Assembly (NCBI GenBank): GCA_029379385.1
Contig: CM055611.1
Span: 13,152,062 to 13,216,061 of the forward strand
Direction of reading: 5' to 3'
Source of the DNA: Quillaja saponaria
Taxonomy: Eukaryota > Streptophyta > Magnoliopsida > Fabales > Quillajaceae
Length of the DNA stretch: 64,000 nt
Numbering within the stretch: the stretch's first letter is position 1; each line of letters starts with the position of its first letter. Of the stretch, positions 13,029 through 23,957 are shown piece after piece. Made by a program: the position numbers and the translations under genes. The notes beneath the pieces were generated by a model that worked only from the letters and a program-made list of their open reading frames with translations, did not search any database and had not been told where the DNA came from.

Positions 13029-16000
13029 AGTTATATCCAATTTTTGCCCATTGATGGTACTAATATTCAATTGGATTAAATTGTACTGAAGTAAACATCA
13101 TACATTTCTTTAAGTAATTTAGGTGAAAACCCGAGACTGGTTTGATGCTGTTGCAATATTCTAGGTGAAAACCTAAGCTAATTAATGGTGTTTTGGCTTC
13201 TTAGCCATTTGATTGTCTAAGTGCTTTACTTGGGCGCTGGATTTTTAGCCTATATTGTCTACCCCGAGTATGACTCTAGGCATTCTAGCAATGTGTTATC
13301 TCCTCAGGCTCTATCTTTAGGTTAGGTGAAAACCTGGTACCTTTGGTGATTTAGTATATAAAGGGCCTTGCCGAAATCTGGGAGAGTTAAATAGTTGTTT
13401 AATGCCTCTACTTAGGGTTAGGTCATTTTGTCCAGATCTTTATAGTCATGAGAAGGAACATATTGGATGTTGCTTCTTCCAAGAACTGCCACTAGCTAAA
13501 GTGTATAGGCTCTTTTGAGATGTTATGACAGCGGGCAATAACGTCTTCGGTGTTGAAGAAGATGAGCTCATCCTGATTTGGTGACTTAGTGCATAAAAAT
13601 TTTCCTTAATAAATTTATAATTAAGGCTAAAAACCAAGCTTAACAGGAAAATTTTTTCAAACTGCATATGTGAGAATATTTTGCTGAAAATAATTAATAA
13701 TTTTTTTAAACAAAACTTATATAAACTCTTGTTTTACCATTCATTAAGTGCTGACCATTATATTTTGAGATTTGACCTCGAGTTGTATGTAGGGGAGGAA
13801 CATTTTCTTTTTGTAGTTGTTACTGAGCCTCCGTATATTTTGTTTTTCTGTACTAAGCTGTATACTAAATCAATTGAAACATTTATCCAAGTATCAAATA
13901 ATAAGTATGACTCGGTTGTCAGTTGACTGAAGTTTGAGAATATATAACAAATAAGTATTTTGAATTAGCCGTAGTCAATGTCATAAATTCATAAAAATAA
14001 ATTCCATGGAGTTAACAATTGGTTTGTAAGAGCCGATTGTAAGGTTGTAAACTTGTATTAAAAAATGTACTAGCGAAGCATATTTTTGCATAATCATTTA
14101 TGATTTCTGCTTATTTTTTGATAAGGATACTTGCATAAATTTTGTTAACATGCATATAAAGTCTAAGGGCATATTCATAAAATTTAAAAAATATTTAGAC
14201 TATCTATATGAAAATATGGATTTTAAGGGACTTATATGTAAATTTCTATAGTCATTCGGGTAATTTATATAAGAATATAAAAAGCTATGGTCTATGTGCA
14301 ATTATCCTGAAGCATTTAGGCAATTATTATGAACGTGGGGTATATTTGTAGATGATAAAAATTTTGTGGTTATTCTACAAAATAACTAAAGATTTTGGCC
14401 AATTTATAATTATATAAAGTTTTGGGCTATTGAAAATATTTTAAATATTGGGCCAACAATTATAGATTTCTTAACTATTGGGTCAATTATGTTAATACTT
14501 AAGATTTTTGGGACATTATCATAATGTTAACATAGGGACCAAATAGAAAATTTACCAACCTGGGTTGTTGGATCTGGGCTGAGTACACGGAGCCCGGTCA
14601 AATGGGTTATACTGATCTAGGTGAAACATGGATTTTGTTGTTGAGGAAAATGCCAGCTACCACATCAGGCGACGCGTGATAGCACGTGCCGCCTCTTTTG
14701 GCAAAATGGCTGACAACCTTTTGACCAAAAGGAGATCCCAAACACTGTAGGGGCTTTATTGGTGGCGTTAGGTTGTTGAAAAAGGTAGAAATGGGCTAAA
14801 TAGCCACTGCCTAGGACTTGACCATCTTGAACCATGGTGGCGAGTTGGGCATGTGGCATCCCACGATGGTATTTTTCAGGTATGTTGGGAGGGAAAATTC
14901 CTTAACCTTGTGGTGTGCTTAGATGTGTAGTTTGATTCCGAAATCAGTTTAAAAATTCGAATAATAGATTTGCCATAGTCAAGAGTTTTTGAAGTTTTGT
15001 TTTGGATAAAATTCCAAATCAAATGGATTTTCTAAGAACGATAGAGCTATGCAACAAAACGAGTCGGTCCGTGTGTGCCCAAATACCACCCAACCCACAC
15101 AAGTCCTGGTGTAATAAAACTCCACCCAATTCTAAAATTTGGGTGGCCAAGGTCGGTGAATTCTTTATCCAGTTTGAAAATCGGGTGGATCGATCAGGTT
15201 GAACATTTTGCAATTAGGCTTTATTATATAATGACCCAATAACTATTTTTAACAAATATTAAGGTCCAAAATTAAATAGTCATTCCAAGTCTCCTGCCTT
15301 CTGTCTTCCTGCCTCCATTTATTTTTCATTGTTAATAGTCATTCCAAGTCTCAATTCTTCACTCCAACAACCTGTCATATATATAAAAAAAATTACTTCA
15401 GATGATAAAATAAAAAGGATGGCAAAACAAATAAAACCTTCAGGCTCTATAGTACATGTTATGATCAAACAAAAAAGCAAAGTAGCCATTTCAGTAATCC
15501 ACAACTATAATCTTTAATATATAGTTTCACACAAGGCTTTAACATACACAAAAAAATATCTTATTATTCTGTGACTACTTGAGCAAAATATAGAAAGATC
15601 ATTACAGAAACAGAGGAATGAGTTAATTTGTTCAAGGAAGAGCAATTTTGGATTCATATATTATCAACAAAGCAAACAAAAAAAAAAGCAACAAACAATT
15701 TATACAAATGGAGCACCGAGTACAAAGCTTTAAATTTAAGAAGTCTCAAGATGTATCATAGTCTCTGCAATTAAAGATAAAGTTTGAACTCTTCTTATAT
15801 AAAAAAAGAGAGTTTAAACTCTAAAATAATCAACTGAAACTTGAGATCCAAGGCTAAAATCAAGACTGACATTCTCTTGGAGATAATTTCAAGAAAAAAA
15901 AAAATGAGGGTAGAGATAGGATAAGAGCTCTTAGCCTCTTGTCTTGGTTGTGGGGGTGGCTGCTGTGCGTGAAATAAGATAGGATATATAGGCGGGTCGG

Positions 16001-16179
16001 GCTACCCGAATGTTAAAAAAACTTCACCCATCCACCCAGCCCGTCCCCCAAAAAAAATAAAATATAATGTCACCTGTTTGTGAATATGAATTTTTTCTGA
16101 TGCTTAGGTTTTGGGCAGGTTCATGAGGATTGGGTTCGGGTTATCGGGTATTTTGCACAACCCTAACAAACAATGCCAA
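13029..16179. other. Internal region of LARD-like element, right part
   Basis: About 3.1 kb without recognisable coding sequence. Visible structure: three GGTGAAAACC-like motifs (about 13123, 13164, 13325), a 19-bp direct repeat AATAGTCATTCCAAGTCTC (about 15276 and 15336), and GC-richer patches around 14580-14870 and 15055-15210. Open frames here are short, lie on both strands and lack motifs. Confidence 0.5.
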
Positions 16180-16585
16180 TATTAAAATAGGAGTTGGCCA
16201 GCTAAGATGTCCTCCTACGTGACTGGCCTGCAAAAGGAGTGATCCTTTGGACTTGTGTAATCTTCAATGCCAAAGTCAGCATTTGATTAGAGAATATAAG
16301 CTGAAAAGCTATAAAAAAGAATAAAGTTTTAGGAGATAACATGATTTAGCTTTGGGGTTTCTAGCTCTTTCATATAGAATATCATGACCAAATAGGATTG
16401 TGTCACATGTCATATCATTAACTAGATAATTATGACAATAGTTATATTTATAATGGGATATGATGACGTCAGTTACAATATTAATAGGATATTAATCTTG
16501 GCAATTATAATTCAGATTAGTATATTATACCTTGATCCAAGCATGTATAATAATCTTAATGAATTAGTACAATCATGTATTATCA
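16180..16585 (-). repeat. LTR of LARD-like element (5' LTR)
   Basis: Second copy of the 405-bp repeat. Its left end reads TATTAAAATA where the other copy has TGTTAAAACC, which may be G-to-A and C-to-T decay of the TG terminus. It ends ATGTATTATCA and is followed by the GTTAG duplication. Confidence 0.8.
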
Positions 16586-16693
16586 GTTAGCAAGTATTAA
16601 TTTTACAACATATATATAAGAAAACATGAAATTAAGAATGAATTTGAGAGAATAACTCTTTGCAATTTGTGTTAGGGGGATAGGGTAATTCAA

Positions 16694-16918
16694 TTAAACA
16701 CCACATTTAGTAGGGAGGGCAACAGTGGCGTCATCCTTTAGATTGGCATAGCGACTGGTGGCATCCTTAAAACATTGACAAGTTTCATGTTTGTCTGCGA
16801 TGGTTGGAGTGTTATCCTTAATACTCTTGACACCGGCACAACATGTCTCGGTAGGGCTACCTCCACCAATCATAACTGTAGCTCCCTTTATTTTTAATTC
16901 CTTAACTGTATGTGACAT
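16694..16918 (-). pseudogene. Non-specific lipid transfer protein (nsLTP1-type) gene fragment
   Basis: The 74-residue frame contains the C-terminal two thirds of a plant type-1 lipid transfer protein. A GGGSPTETCC segment is followed by a C-x-C (CQC) motif and a terminal LPTKCGV, in the order and spacing of the family's Cys3-Cys4, Cys5-x-Cys6 and Cys7. Functional members are secreted, about 90 residues when mature, with eight cysteines in four disulfides around a lipid-binding cavity. Here the signal peptide is absent, the positions where Cys1 and Cys2 should be have no cysteine, and translation stops directly after KCGV, losing Cys8. No missing exon was found in the flanks. I read it as a truncated, diverged gene relic just outside the LARD-like element. 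Confidence 0.75.
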
Positions 16919-16930
16919 AGCTTAAAATTT

Positions 16931-19396
16931 AGACTTGTATATAATATTTTGTTGTGTAATTAAGCTTATGACTTGAAGGGTTGTACGTCGAGTCAGATTT
17001 TAGGAAAATGAAGCCGACTAAACTATGTCGGGTTTAAAATCCTCAAAGCCGACCAAGGCCTAATAATGTAAAGAACCAACCCGGATTGAAAACATGTAGC
17101 GTTGGATCAGTCGAGTTTGATGATTGGGTTCAATTATTTGGATTAGATTGCAAGAATATTTGGCCCAAAATGAAAATTTGGCTTTAATTTTATTTTTTAT
17201 ATATTTTTTTATATAGCTTTTTAATAGGCCAACTAACTTTAGCATTGAGTTTGGGTTATGGGCTGGCCTAGATTACAAAAGTTTGAGGAGAAATTGGGCC
17301 TGTACGCCTATACCAGAAGTCATTTTTTTCAAAACAATAAAGTTGGGTTAGGGTTTTGCTTTTCAGTCGATTTTGTAGAATTATCCAAACTTGAAGCGGA
17401 ACCCGAATCTGATGGGTTCAAATTTCCTCTACCCAACTTGATTTTAACCAACCACAGCTTCGATCGGATCGGTGAATCAGGTTCTGTCTCCAATGCACCT
17501 GCATAATGACTTATGTGTGCGTGAAAATTGGAATGTGTGTCACATTGAGACAATATCAGTTATGGAATTTGGATGCTTTATTTTCAGAAAATGACATTTG
17601 GTTTCCCAAAATATAGCAAACATGATAAGGTTTAATTAGGCTGATAAACCTTTTTCTGTCAGGTTCAGTTGATGATGTATGTGTTGATGGAGAAAAGTGA
17701 AAAAAATTAATCTCTGGCATTACCATAACCAGCCTTATCTCTTCTACATAAGCCTTTTAAATCCTTTTTTTTTTTACTTTGTAGTTCTCTCTTTTTTTTG
17801 TTTTGTGTAATTGGAGGCCAATTGAGTTTATAAGCTACACAAGATGTAGCTTACAAATTCTAGGTATTTTGAGTGATACAAATTTTTTTATTAATTTAAC
17901 TAATTAACACATTTATTTATTTATTTTTACTTCAAATTTTCTCTATTTTTATTTGTAATAATGGTAAAACATCAGGTACTACTTCTATTGACACCTTGGG
18001 GTCCCAAAAATTCTTTGAGATATGTATTAGTCCAAGGTTAGACGTACACTCAACTATTCTAAACACAAAGCACCATTTACAGGTCTCAAACTTTAATTTC
18101 TAAATTAAGTTATATATTTAATCTTTATAATATATCAAAATATAAGACATGTTGGATTTAAAAAATAGGCCTCCTGTATTTTGAGGTTTTGAAGTATATT
18201 TAAGGACGAAAATGATTTTTGCACCAAATTTTTTGAACTGAAAATATAATTTAGCCTTATTTTTAGTTTGGAACAAAAAGCTCAATTGACATTTGGTAAT
18301 TTGAAATTTAGTCTCAGTGCTTTCAACTTCAAAATAAATTAGACATTTACTTCATTTACTTTATATTTCAAAGATTTTTAGGCAATATTTTGAAAACTGG
18401 ACCAACCCAATCAGTTGAACCATGTGTTATCTCTGGTCAGGATTAGACCAAAAATCTAAAACAGCGATTAATCTGGCTGACCGAGATGACCTAGGCATCG
18501 TTTCAAGACCCGGTCTGGATTAAAAAAAAATACAAAGTCTAAAATATTAAATAAAAGAAACTTGTAATAGATTACTTTTATTTTCTCTTTAGTTTTTACT
18601 TATACTTTTATAATTTTATTTCTTATTTGACATTAAATTATATTTTTTAATATGGGTTAATTTGATAACCAAGACTCGTGCACTTATACGGATCAATCTG
18701 AAACGAGTTTCAAAACATTGCTTTTAGGACAAATAGAATATTATTATCTCTAACATACTTTCTTATGTAATCCCTTTGCTAAAACAATAAAACTAAATAT
18801 GACCCCTCTAACAAGATCTTGTTCTAGTTTAAGGATGAAAAATTTTAAAGTTAGAGGTTGAAACTTGAAATTGTTCTCTTGAAGATATTCATTTCTTTAA
18901 TTAACGGATTATATCCCTTACTGGTTTTATTAGCAATTGTCTCCCTCTTGAGTAAAACTTAGAAGGCCAATGTAGGTCAATATTATTATGGAGAAACTAA
19001 TTATTATTACATATTTTTCAGTCAATTGATCTCAAAACTATTAAATCATTTGTAATATATATATATATTTTTAGTATAATGCCCTTAACATTTGGATAAA
19101 AATTGTTGATGTAACTTAAAATATAATCTTTTTTGCTACATGTGTGTTGAGATGAAAAAGGTTTTTTTTTTACTTATCTCAAATATGCTCTCTTCTATTT
19201 TCATCATTTCTCCTTAAAAATCATGAAACTAGGGTTTGTGATGATTAACATATCTTTATAAAATTGAAGCAATTTGATAACATTTTTAAATATTTTTTGA
19301 GAGAGAATTGGATGAGAGAGTAAGAGTGCAAAATAATTTTAAGATGAAGTTGACAAAAAAAGAAGAAGATATTTTAAGGATAATTATTTACATTTT
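16931..19396. other. Non-coding AT-rich stretch
   Basis: No convincing gene. An open frame at 17258-17506 (plus) overlaps one at 17329-17553 (minus); neither has a recognisable domain. Around 18390-18520 there is a GC-richer patch with repeated ACC/GGT phrases, as seen in some plant MITEs, but I could not define ends. From about 18990 the sequence is the left arm of the inverted-repeat element described at 18990-24110. Confidence 0.5.
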
Positions 19397-19474
19397 GAGC
19401 AAATTACAGTTACCTCCCTTGAGGTTTAGCAAAACAACACTCAACCCCAACCTTTGGGGAAATTGACACTCCCC
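19397..19474. repeat. MULE terminal inverted repeat, left
   Basis: Left terminus, GAGCAAATTACAGTTACCTC onward. It pairs with the reverse complement of 23881-23957 with scattered mismatches and small indels. Confidence 0.85.
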
Positions 19475-20192
19475 TGCCCGAATCAAAAGCTACTAACAGA
19501 ATATTCCTTATTCCTTTTAGTTTAACCATAGTTAGCACTTGAGAATGAATAATGAAAACAAAAAATAAAAATAAAAATTAGTTGAAGTACTTGAAATTAG
19601 ACATACCATCCCTTGTGTGTGTATTGGTTAAATCTTGTAATGAATGTGCTTTTTTTTTTATTGCCTCCCGTTATTTTTTCTCTAATTTGTAATGCAACAT
19701 TGATGAGCAACTAATTAATCGGTATATCAATAATTAACCTTATGATTATGTATTCACATATAAATCCCTGAATAAAAAAGAACTTCATATACTCATAAAT
19801 ACATATCATACTAATATCTAAGAATGAAAATATTAAAAGTACAAAAGGTTATTCCATATACTTCTAAAAACATTCAGGCTTACAGAAAAATGTATAAGTA
19901 TGATAGTCATTAAAAAAAAAAAAACATTTCATGTATTCATTGATTAATGTTATCAAATTCATAACTAAAAACATATTCCAAAGTAGACACTTATGCTAGT
20001 GCCTAAATATAAACCTGGTTTAAACCTTCACCGCCAATTGAAGGTTTATAAATGGTTAGGAGACTACCCATTTAAATTGTATCAAAAAGCCTATGACAAA
20101 TTAGTTATTTTCAACACAAAAAAGGCCATATAAACCATTAATACTTATCAAAGTACATGTTAAAAATGCTGCCCAATCAATATCTCTTCAAG

Positions 20193-22850
20193 TTACCCAT
20201 TACTTGTTGCATTTTCTATATGCTTGATTTTGACCTCCTGTAGCAACCCCTGAAACTTCACCATAAGCAGCACTTGTTGATGCACATTAGTATTTTTTGT
20301 ACACTTGGTTCTTGCTTGTCTATGTATTTTTACTTTTTGACATGTTGCCTTCCACTTTCCCTTGTCACCGGTGACAGAAAAATAAGTCCCATGTTTAGTA
20401 TTGTCATCCAAACCAAATCCATTTATTACAGTAGTCTCTTTTCCCTGCAAAATTAAAAACATTACATTAGTATATTAAGAAACAAAGTTCCTATGTAGAT
20501 ATATAAAAACAATAATTACTTCACAACCTTCTTTGATGATTTTTTTTCTAGGCAACAAGAGCTCTTTGACAAGTTCTCTTGTTATGTCCAAATTGTTTAC
20601 ATGTTGTACACCTTATGGTGTTATATCTTCTTACTTCTTCATTTCATGCTGGTCCCTCATCTACTCCTCTTCTTCTTACCTTTCTTGGCCTACTAGGGAG
20701 CCTCTTCAACATATAGGCTCCTTGACTATATCACACAATGGTTCAATAAAAGGAAGCATATCCAGATCTGGTATTGGATGAATAATTTCATTGTAGACTA
20801 CTATGTAACATTCTTTCTTATAAAACCTATGATAATATTGCTCAATATCACCCCTAAGGTAAACAATGCAAGCAATTGCATGCTTACAAGGCAACCCACC
20901 GATTTCCCACATATCACATGGGCACTTATTCTCTTTCAATTCCACTGCATAAGTCACCACTCCATTAGTTACATGAAATTCCATTAGACCAGCTGGAATA
21001 AGACTACAAACCCAGATGTTTCTTTAATTTTTATCTAGCACTTTAACAAATTTTTGGTCCAACTTGGTGATTCTAACAACAACCTTTCTCATACATTTCA
21101 TGTTACTTTCCCATCAATTTAACTCTGAGCTGATCAAGTTATAAGGTTAGTATTATCTTACCTCTTAACCAATTGTTGAAAGATTCTGTCATTTTGTTGG
21201 TGAAATGACCACTCTTAGCTCTTGGATCAAAAGAGTGTCTAGTCCACATCTCCTTAGACACTCCCATCAAGTAGCCATGTGCTTCCTTTCTATGATGCAA
21301 CATGCTTTCCATGGCTTTGGTAAATTCATAATTAGAACTTGTCCTTGCAGCAACCCAAAAATCAGCTTTAAGTAATTCTCTTGGATGCTTGGTTTTGAAA
21401 TTGTTGAACAAATGCATGCAACAATGCCTTTGTTGTGCATGTGGAATAATTTTACTCAGCTTCAGGTAGACCTTATGAAAATCATATTTATGATGTTAGA
21501 AATAATGCTTTCTATATATAAATTACGATAATAAACTAGTAGAAACGTTATTTTCATACCTTTTCCCTATCAGACATTGTGATTAAAGGGCTTTTATCTC
21601 TCCAAGGTCCTATCATTAACTCCAAATGATGAAGAAAAATGCCCATGAATCACTATTCTCAATCTTTACCACAACAACAACAATAGGAAATAGTCCATTA
21701 TCTGCATCTAATGAGACAGAAGCTATAAGATCACCACTAAAGGGCCCTTTCAAGTGGCAGCCATCAACACCCACGAATGGTCTACAATCGTTAATAAACC
21801 TTTACTCGTGGCATCAACACATGGGGACAAAAAAAACTCTTTAAATATTAGATTGTCATTGATATTTGGTTTATCCATTTGCATCTTTGCCATGGTACCA
21901 TGATTATACTGCTTCACAACATGAGCAAATTTTCTTAATTTGCCATATGCATCTGCATATATTCCTTTATTTAACAACTTTGCCATTTTCTTTGCCCTAT
22001 ACATTTGGCTTTGGGATAACTTGAACACCATATTTTTTAAGGATCATTGTTTTCATAATCTTATAATTAATATCAGGATCAGCTCTCAACTTACTTTTCA
22101 GCTTTTTAGCAATCTAGGTGGATGTGGCATTGGAGATAACAGAACTCTGGATGCAAGTGTGATTAGAGTTACATACTTTAATCTGAAAAGTCACATTATC
22201 AGGTGTAAAGGATGTATGAAGGTATCACATACACCCTGCACCAAACATGGCAATGATCCTTAACTTCTCATTCTTTATCCTAATTATGTCAATTCCATCT
22301 TGAATCACAAAATCTCTCAAAACAGCCCTAAATTCATGCACATTCCAAAATATGTCACATTTCTTAAGTATTATTTTCTCACCTTCTTGAAATTGAAATA
22401 ACCTAGCAACACTAAAAAAAATTATCTTGATTCGGTTTTTCCTCATAACTGGCAGGCCCATATTTATATAAGCCAATTACATCTGGTTCAATGCTTCTTC
22501 CATTTCACTGACTTGTTCATTTTCATTTTCTAACTCAGAATCATACCTATTACTTAAATCCCCTATTTCTAATTCATTAATATTACTCATCATCGGACAA
22601 CAAAATTTCCAATTCCTTATTAGGTGCTTCAGTGTAGTTGCAGAGTCCAGAAATAGTGTTAATGTTATAAGGTTGTTCAGAATTAACATAAGCAACATTA
22701 ATCAAGGGAATAAAATGGACCTCAAATACCCGTAAGTGTAATTTCTCAATATCTTGATGAAGCACAAACCGTAGTAGGAAGGACTCATCATAGTGCAACT
22801 CCATTATTTCTAAAGGATCAATTTATGTCACCACCAGGTAAGCCACCAAG
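20193..22850 (-). pseudogene. MuDR-type (MURA) transposase, degenerate
   Basis: Read on the minus strand, several frames together give a Mutator transposase in family order. Near 22860-22800 is a YLGG...GGD segment resembling the N-terminal PB1-like region. An acidic linker (22760-22480) follows, then the MuDR DNA-binding domain (about 22400-22200; EFRAVLRDF and RIKNEKLR). The MULE catalytic core comes next, with the three DDE codons still present: Asp in VDGCHLKGPF (21763-21765), Asp in TMSDREK (21569-21571) and Glu in KMTESFNNW (21184-21186). A SWIM zinc finger (CPC...C.H, within 20706-20984) and a CCHC knuckle (CTTCKQFGHNKRTC, about 20570-20612) follow. An AG-preceded segment at 20193-20456 may be a last exon. 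Stops replace expected Trp after GCM (about 22220) and before IAKKL (about 22109), and there is a frameshift near the RLPSRPRK motif (about 20690). Confidence 0.88.
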
Positions 22851-23318
22851 ATAGCATAAAGGAGTTGTACGTTCTACCTTCACAGTTATGTGAACATCAA
22901 TTATAAAGTCCAGAAAGGAGTATCTATCACGATCTATATCCTTAAAAAGGAACCATTAATCAGAATAGTGAACAGTGAAGTAACGAGTCATCTCAGAAAA
23001 ATGTGAATGAAAACAAAATCGGCACCATAAAAGCCTAAAATTTTCATATTTTAACAAGAAAACACAAGAATAATTACATGCATAATGAAAATCACTTCAG
23101 TTAGTGTTTCAGAGTTATATTAGATGAAGCAATTCTAATGCTAACAATTTATCTCACTCAATAACCAAAATACAAGTGATGAGAATGAATAAAGGTGGAA
23201 TCTTTGAAGTAAAAACATACAAACCTTGAATTAGTTGCTGTTAATGGCAATGGAAAGGAAAAGATGAAGGCTTAGGGTTTTATGGCAGAGAAGAAACATT
23301 GTTCGCACCGAAATGAAA

Positions 23319-23768
23319 TACTGCCCATGTTTGGTTTAGCTTTTAAAACAGCTTTTGGGTTTAAGTTTTTCTACAAAGTTGTTTTTTGTAATAGAGATTT
23401 ATTTTTTAAGCTTTATGGAAAAATATTTTTGGAGTTTTGAGTCCTAAAAGGTATCAAAAGCTGAAGTTAGAAAAAGAAGCTTTTTCAAATAGAAAACAAT
23501 GGAAAACTCAAATATATTTTAATAATTATTTTATTTAGACAAATATAAGCATAATATTTGTCAAACTAGTATTTTTAGTAATTTTAATACTCAATTTTTT
23601 TTTAAAAATAAATAAAATAACTTTTTTATATCTCACAGCGCTTTTACATTTACTTATCTAAACACTTGTTCAGCTTATTATATATCACTTTTAAAACTAC
23701 TTTACTTAAAAAATATTTTTATGCACAACATTTTTACATATAGCTTAACCAAATAGGGCTACTAACCA
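23319..23768. mobile_element. MITE-like insertion inside the MULE
   Basis: GCCCATGTTTGGTTTAGCTT at 23323 and the reverse complement of 23738-23760 (AGCCCTATTTGGTTAAGCTA) form imperfect inverted termini of about 20 bp around a 440-bp AT-rich, non-coding core. The outer bases TACT and TAGTA are also similar. It lies between the transposase start and the right MULE terminus. The superfamily is unclear; PIF/Harbinger- and hAT-type MITEs can look like this, and no clean target-site duplication could be assigned. Confidence 0.5.
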
Positions 23769-23880
23769 ATTTGGGTGTGGGTTGGTTTAGTTAAAGATAA
23801 AAAGAATTTAATTTTTCAAATTTTTTTTTTCGCGAAATGGTAACCTTTCGTCAGAGTCCTTTATTAGATGAGAATTCAAT

Positions 23881-23957
23881 GGGATGATTGTTGGTTCCCC
23901 CAAAGTTTGGGTTAAGTGTCATTCGCTAACCTCAAGGGAGGTAACTATAATATGCTC
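23881..23957. repeat. MULE terminal inverted repeat, right
   Basis: Reverse complement begins GAGCATATTATAGTTACCTC, matching the left terminus. The transposase reads away from this end, so it probably carried the promoter. Confidence 0.85.

Larger units (their letters stand above)
8988..16585 (-). mobile_element. Non-coding LTR retrotransposon (LARD-like)
   Basis: Two direct repeats of about 405 bp (8988-9390 and 16180-16585) bound this region. The five bases left of the first copy and right of the second are both GTTAG (8983-8987, 16586-16590), the duplication expected of LTR-retrotransposon integration. On the minus strand a purine tract (TTTTTGGGAGATTAG) precedes the 3' LTR, which implies minus orientation; the primer-binding site beside the other LTR is degenerate. 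Without the nested solo LTR (9714-13028) the element is about 4.3 kb. No gag or pol motif is present in any frame, so this is either a large retrotransposon derivative that relies on proteins in trans, or a heavily decayed element. Confidence 0.8.
19397..23957 (-). mobile_element. Full-length Mutator-like element (MULE), decayed
   Basis: Imperfect terminal inverted repeats of about 77 bp lie at 19397-19474 and 23881-23957; both begin GAGCA and share AGTTACCTCCCTTGAGGTT. The flanking 9-mers are TTACATTTT (19388-19396) and TTATATTTT (23958-23966), an 8/9 match, the duplication length typical of Mutator elements. The interior holds one degenerate transposase gene on the minus strand. With ends, duplication and gene all recognisable, this was an autonomous element. 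It is now dead through stop codons and frame breaks. Confidence 0.9.

Noticed and set aside
15276..15354. 19-bp direct repeat AATAGTCATTCCAAGTCTC as a target-site duplication
   Set aside because: Only about 41 bp lie between the copies, with no transposon features; a small local duplication is simpler.
17258..17553. Overlapping plus and minus frames as a gene
   Set aside because: Both strands are open over the same bases, neither has a recognisable motif, and there is no promoter or exon context.
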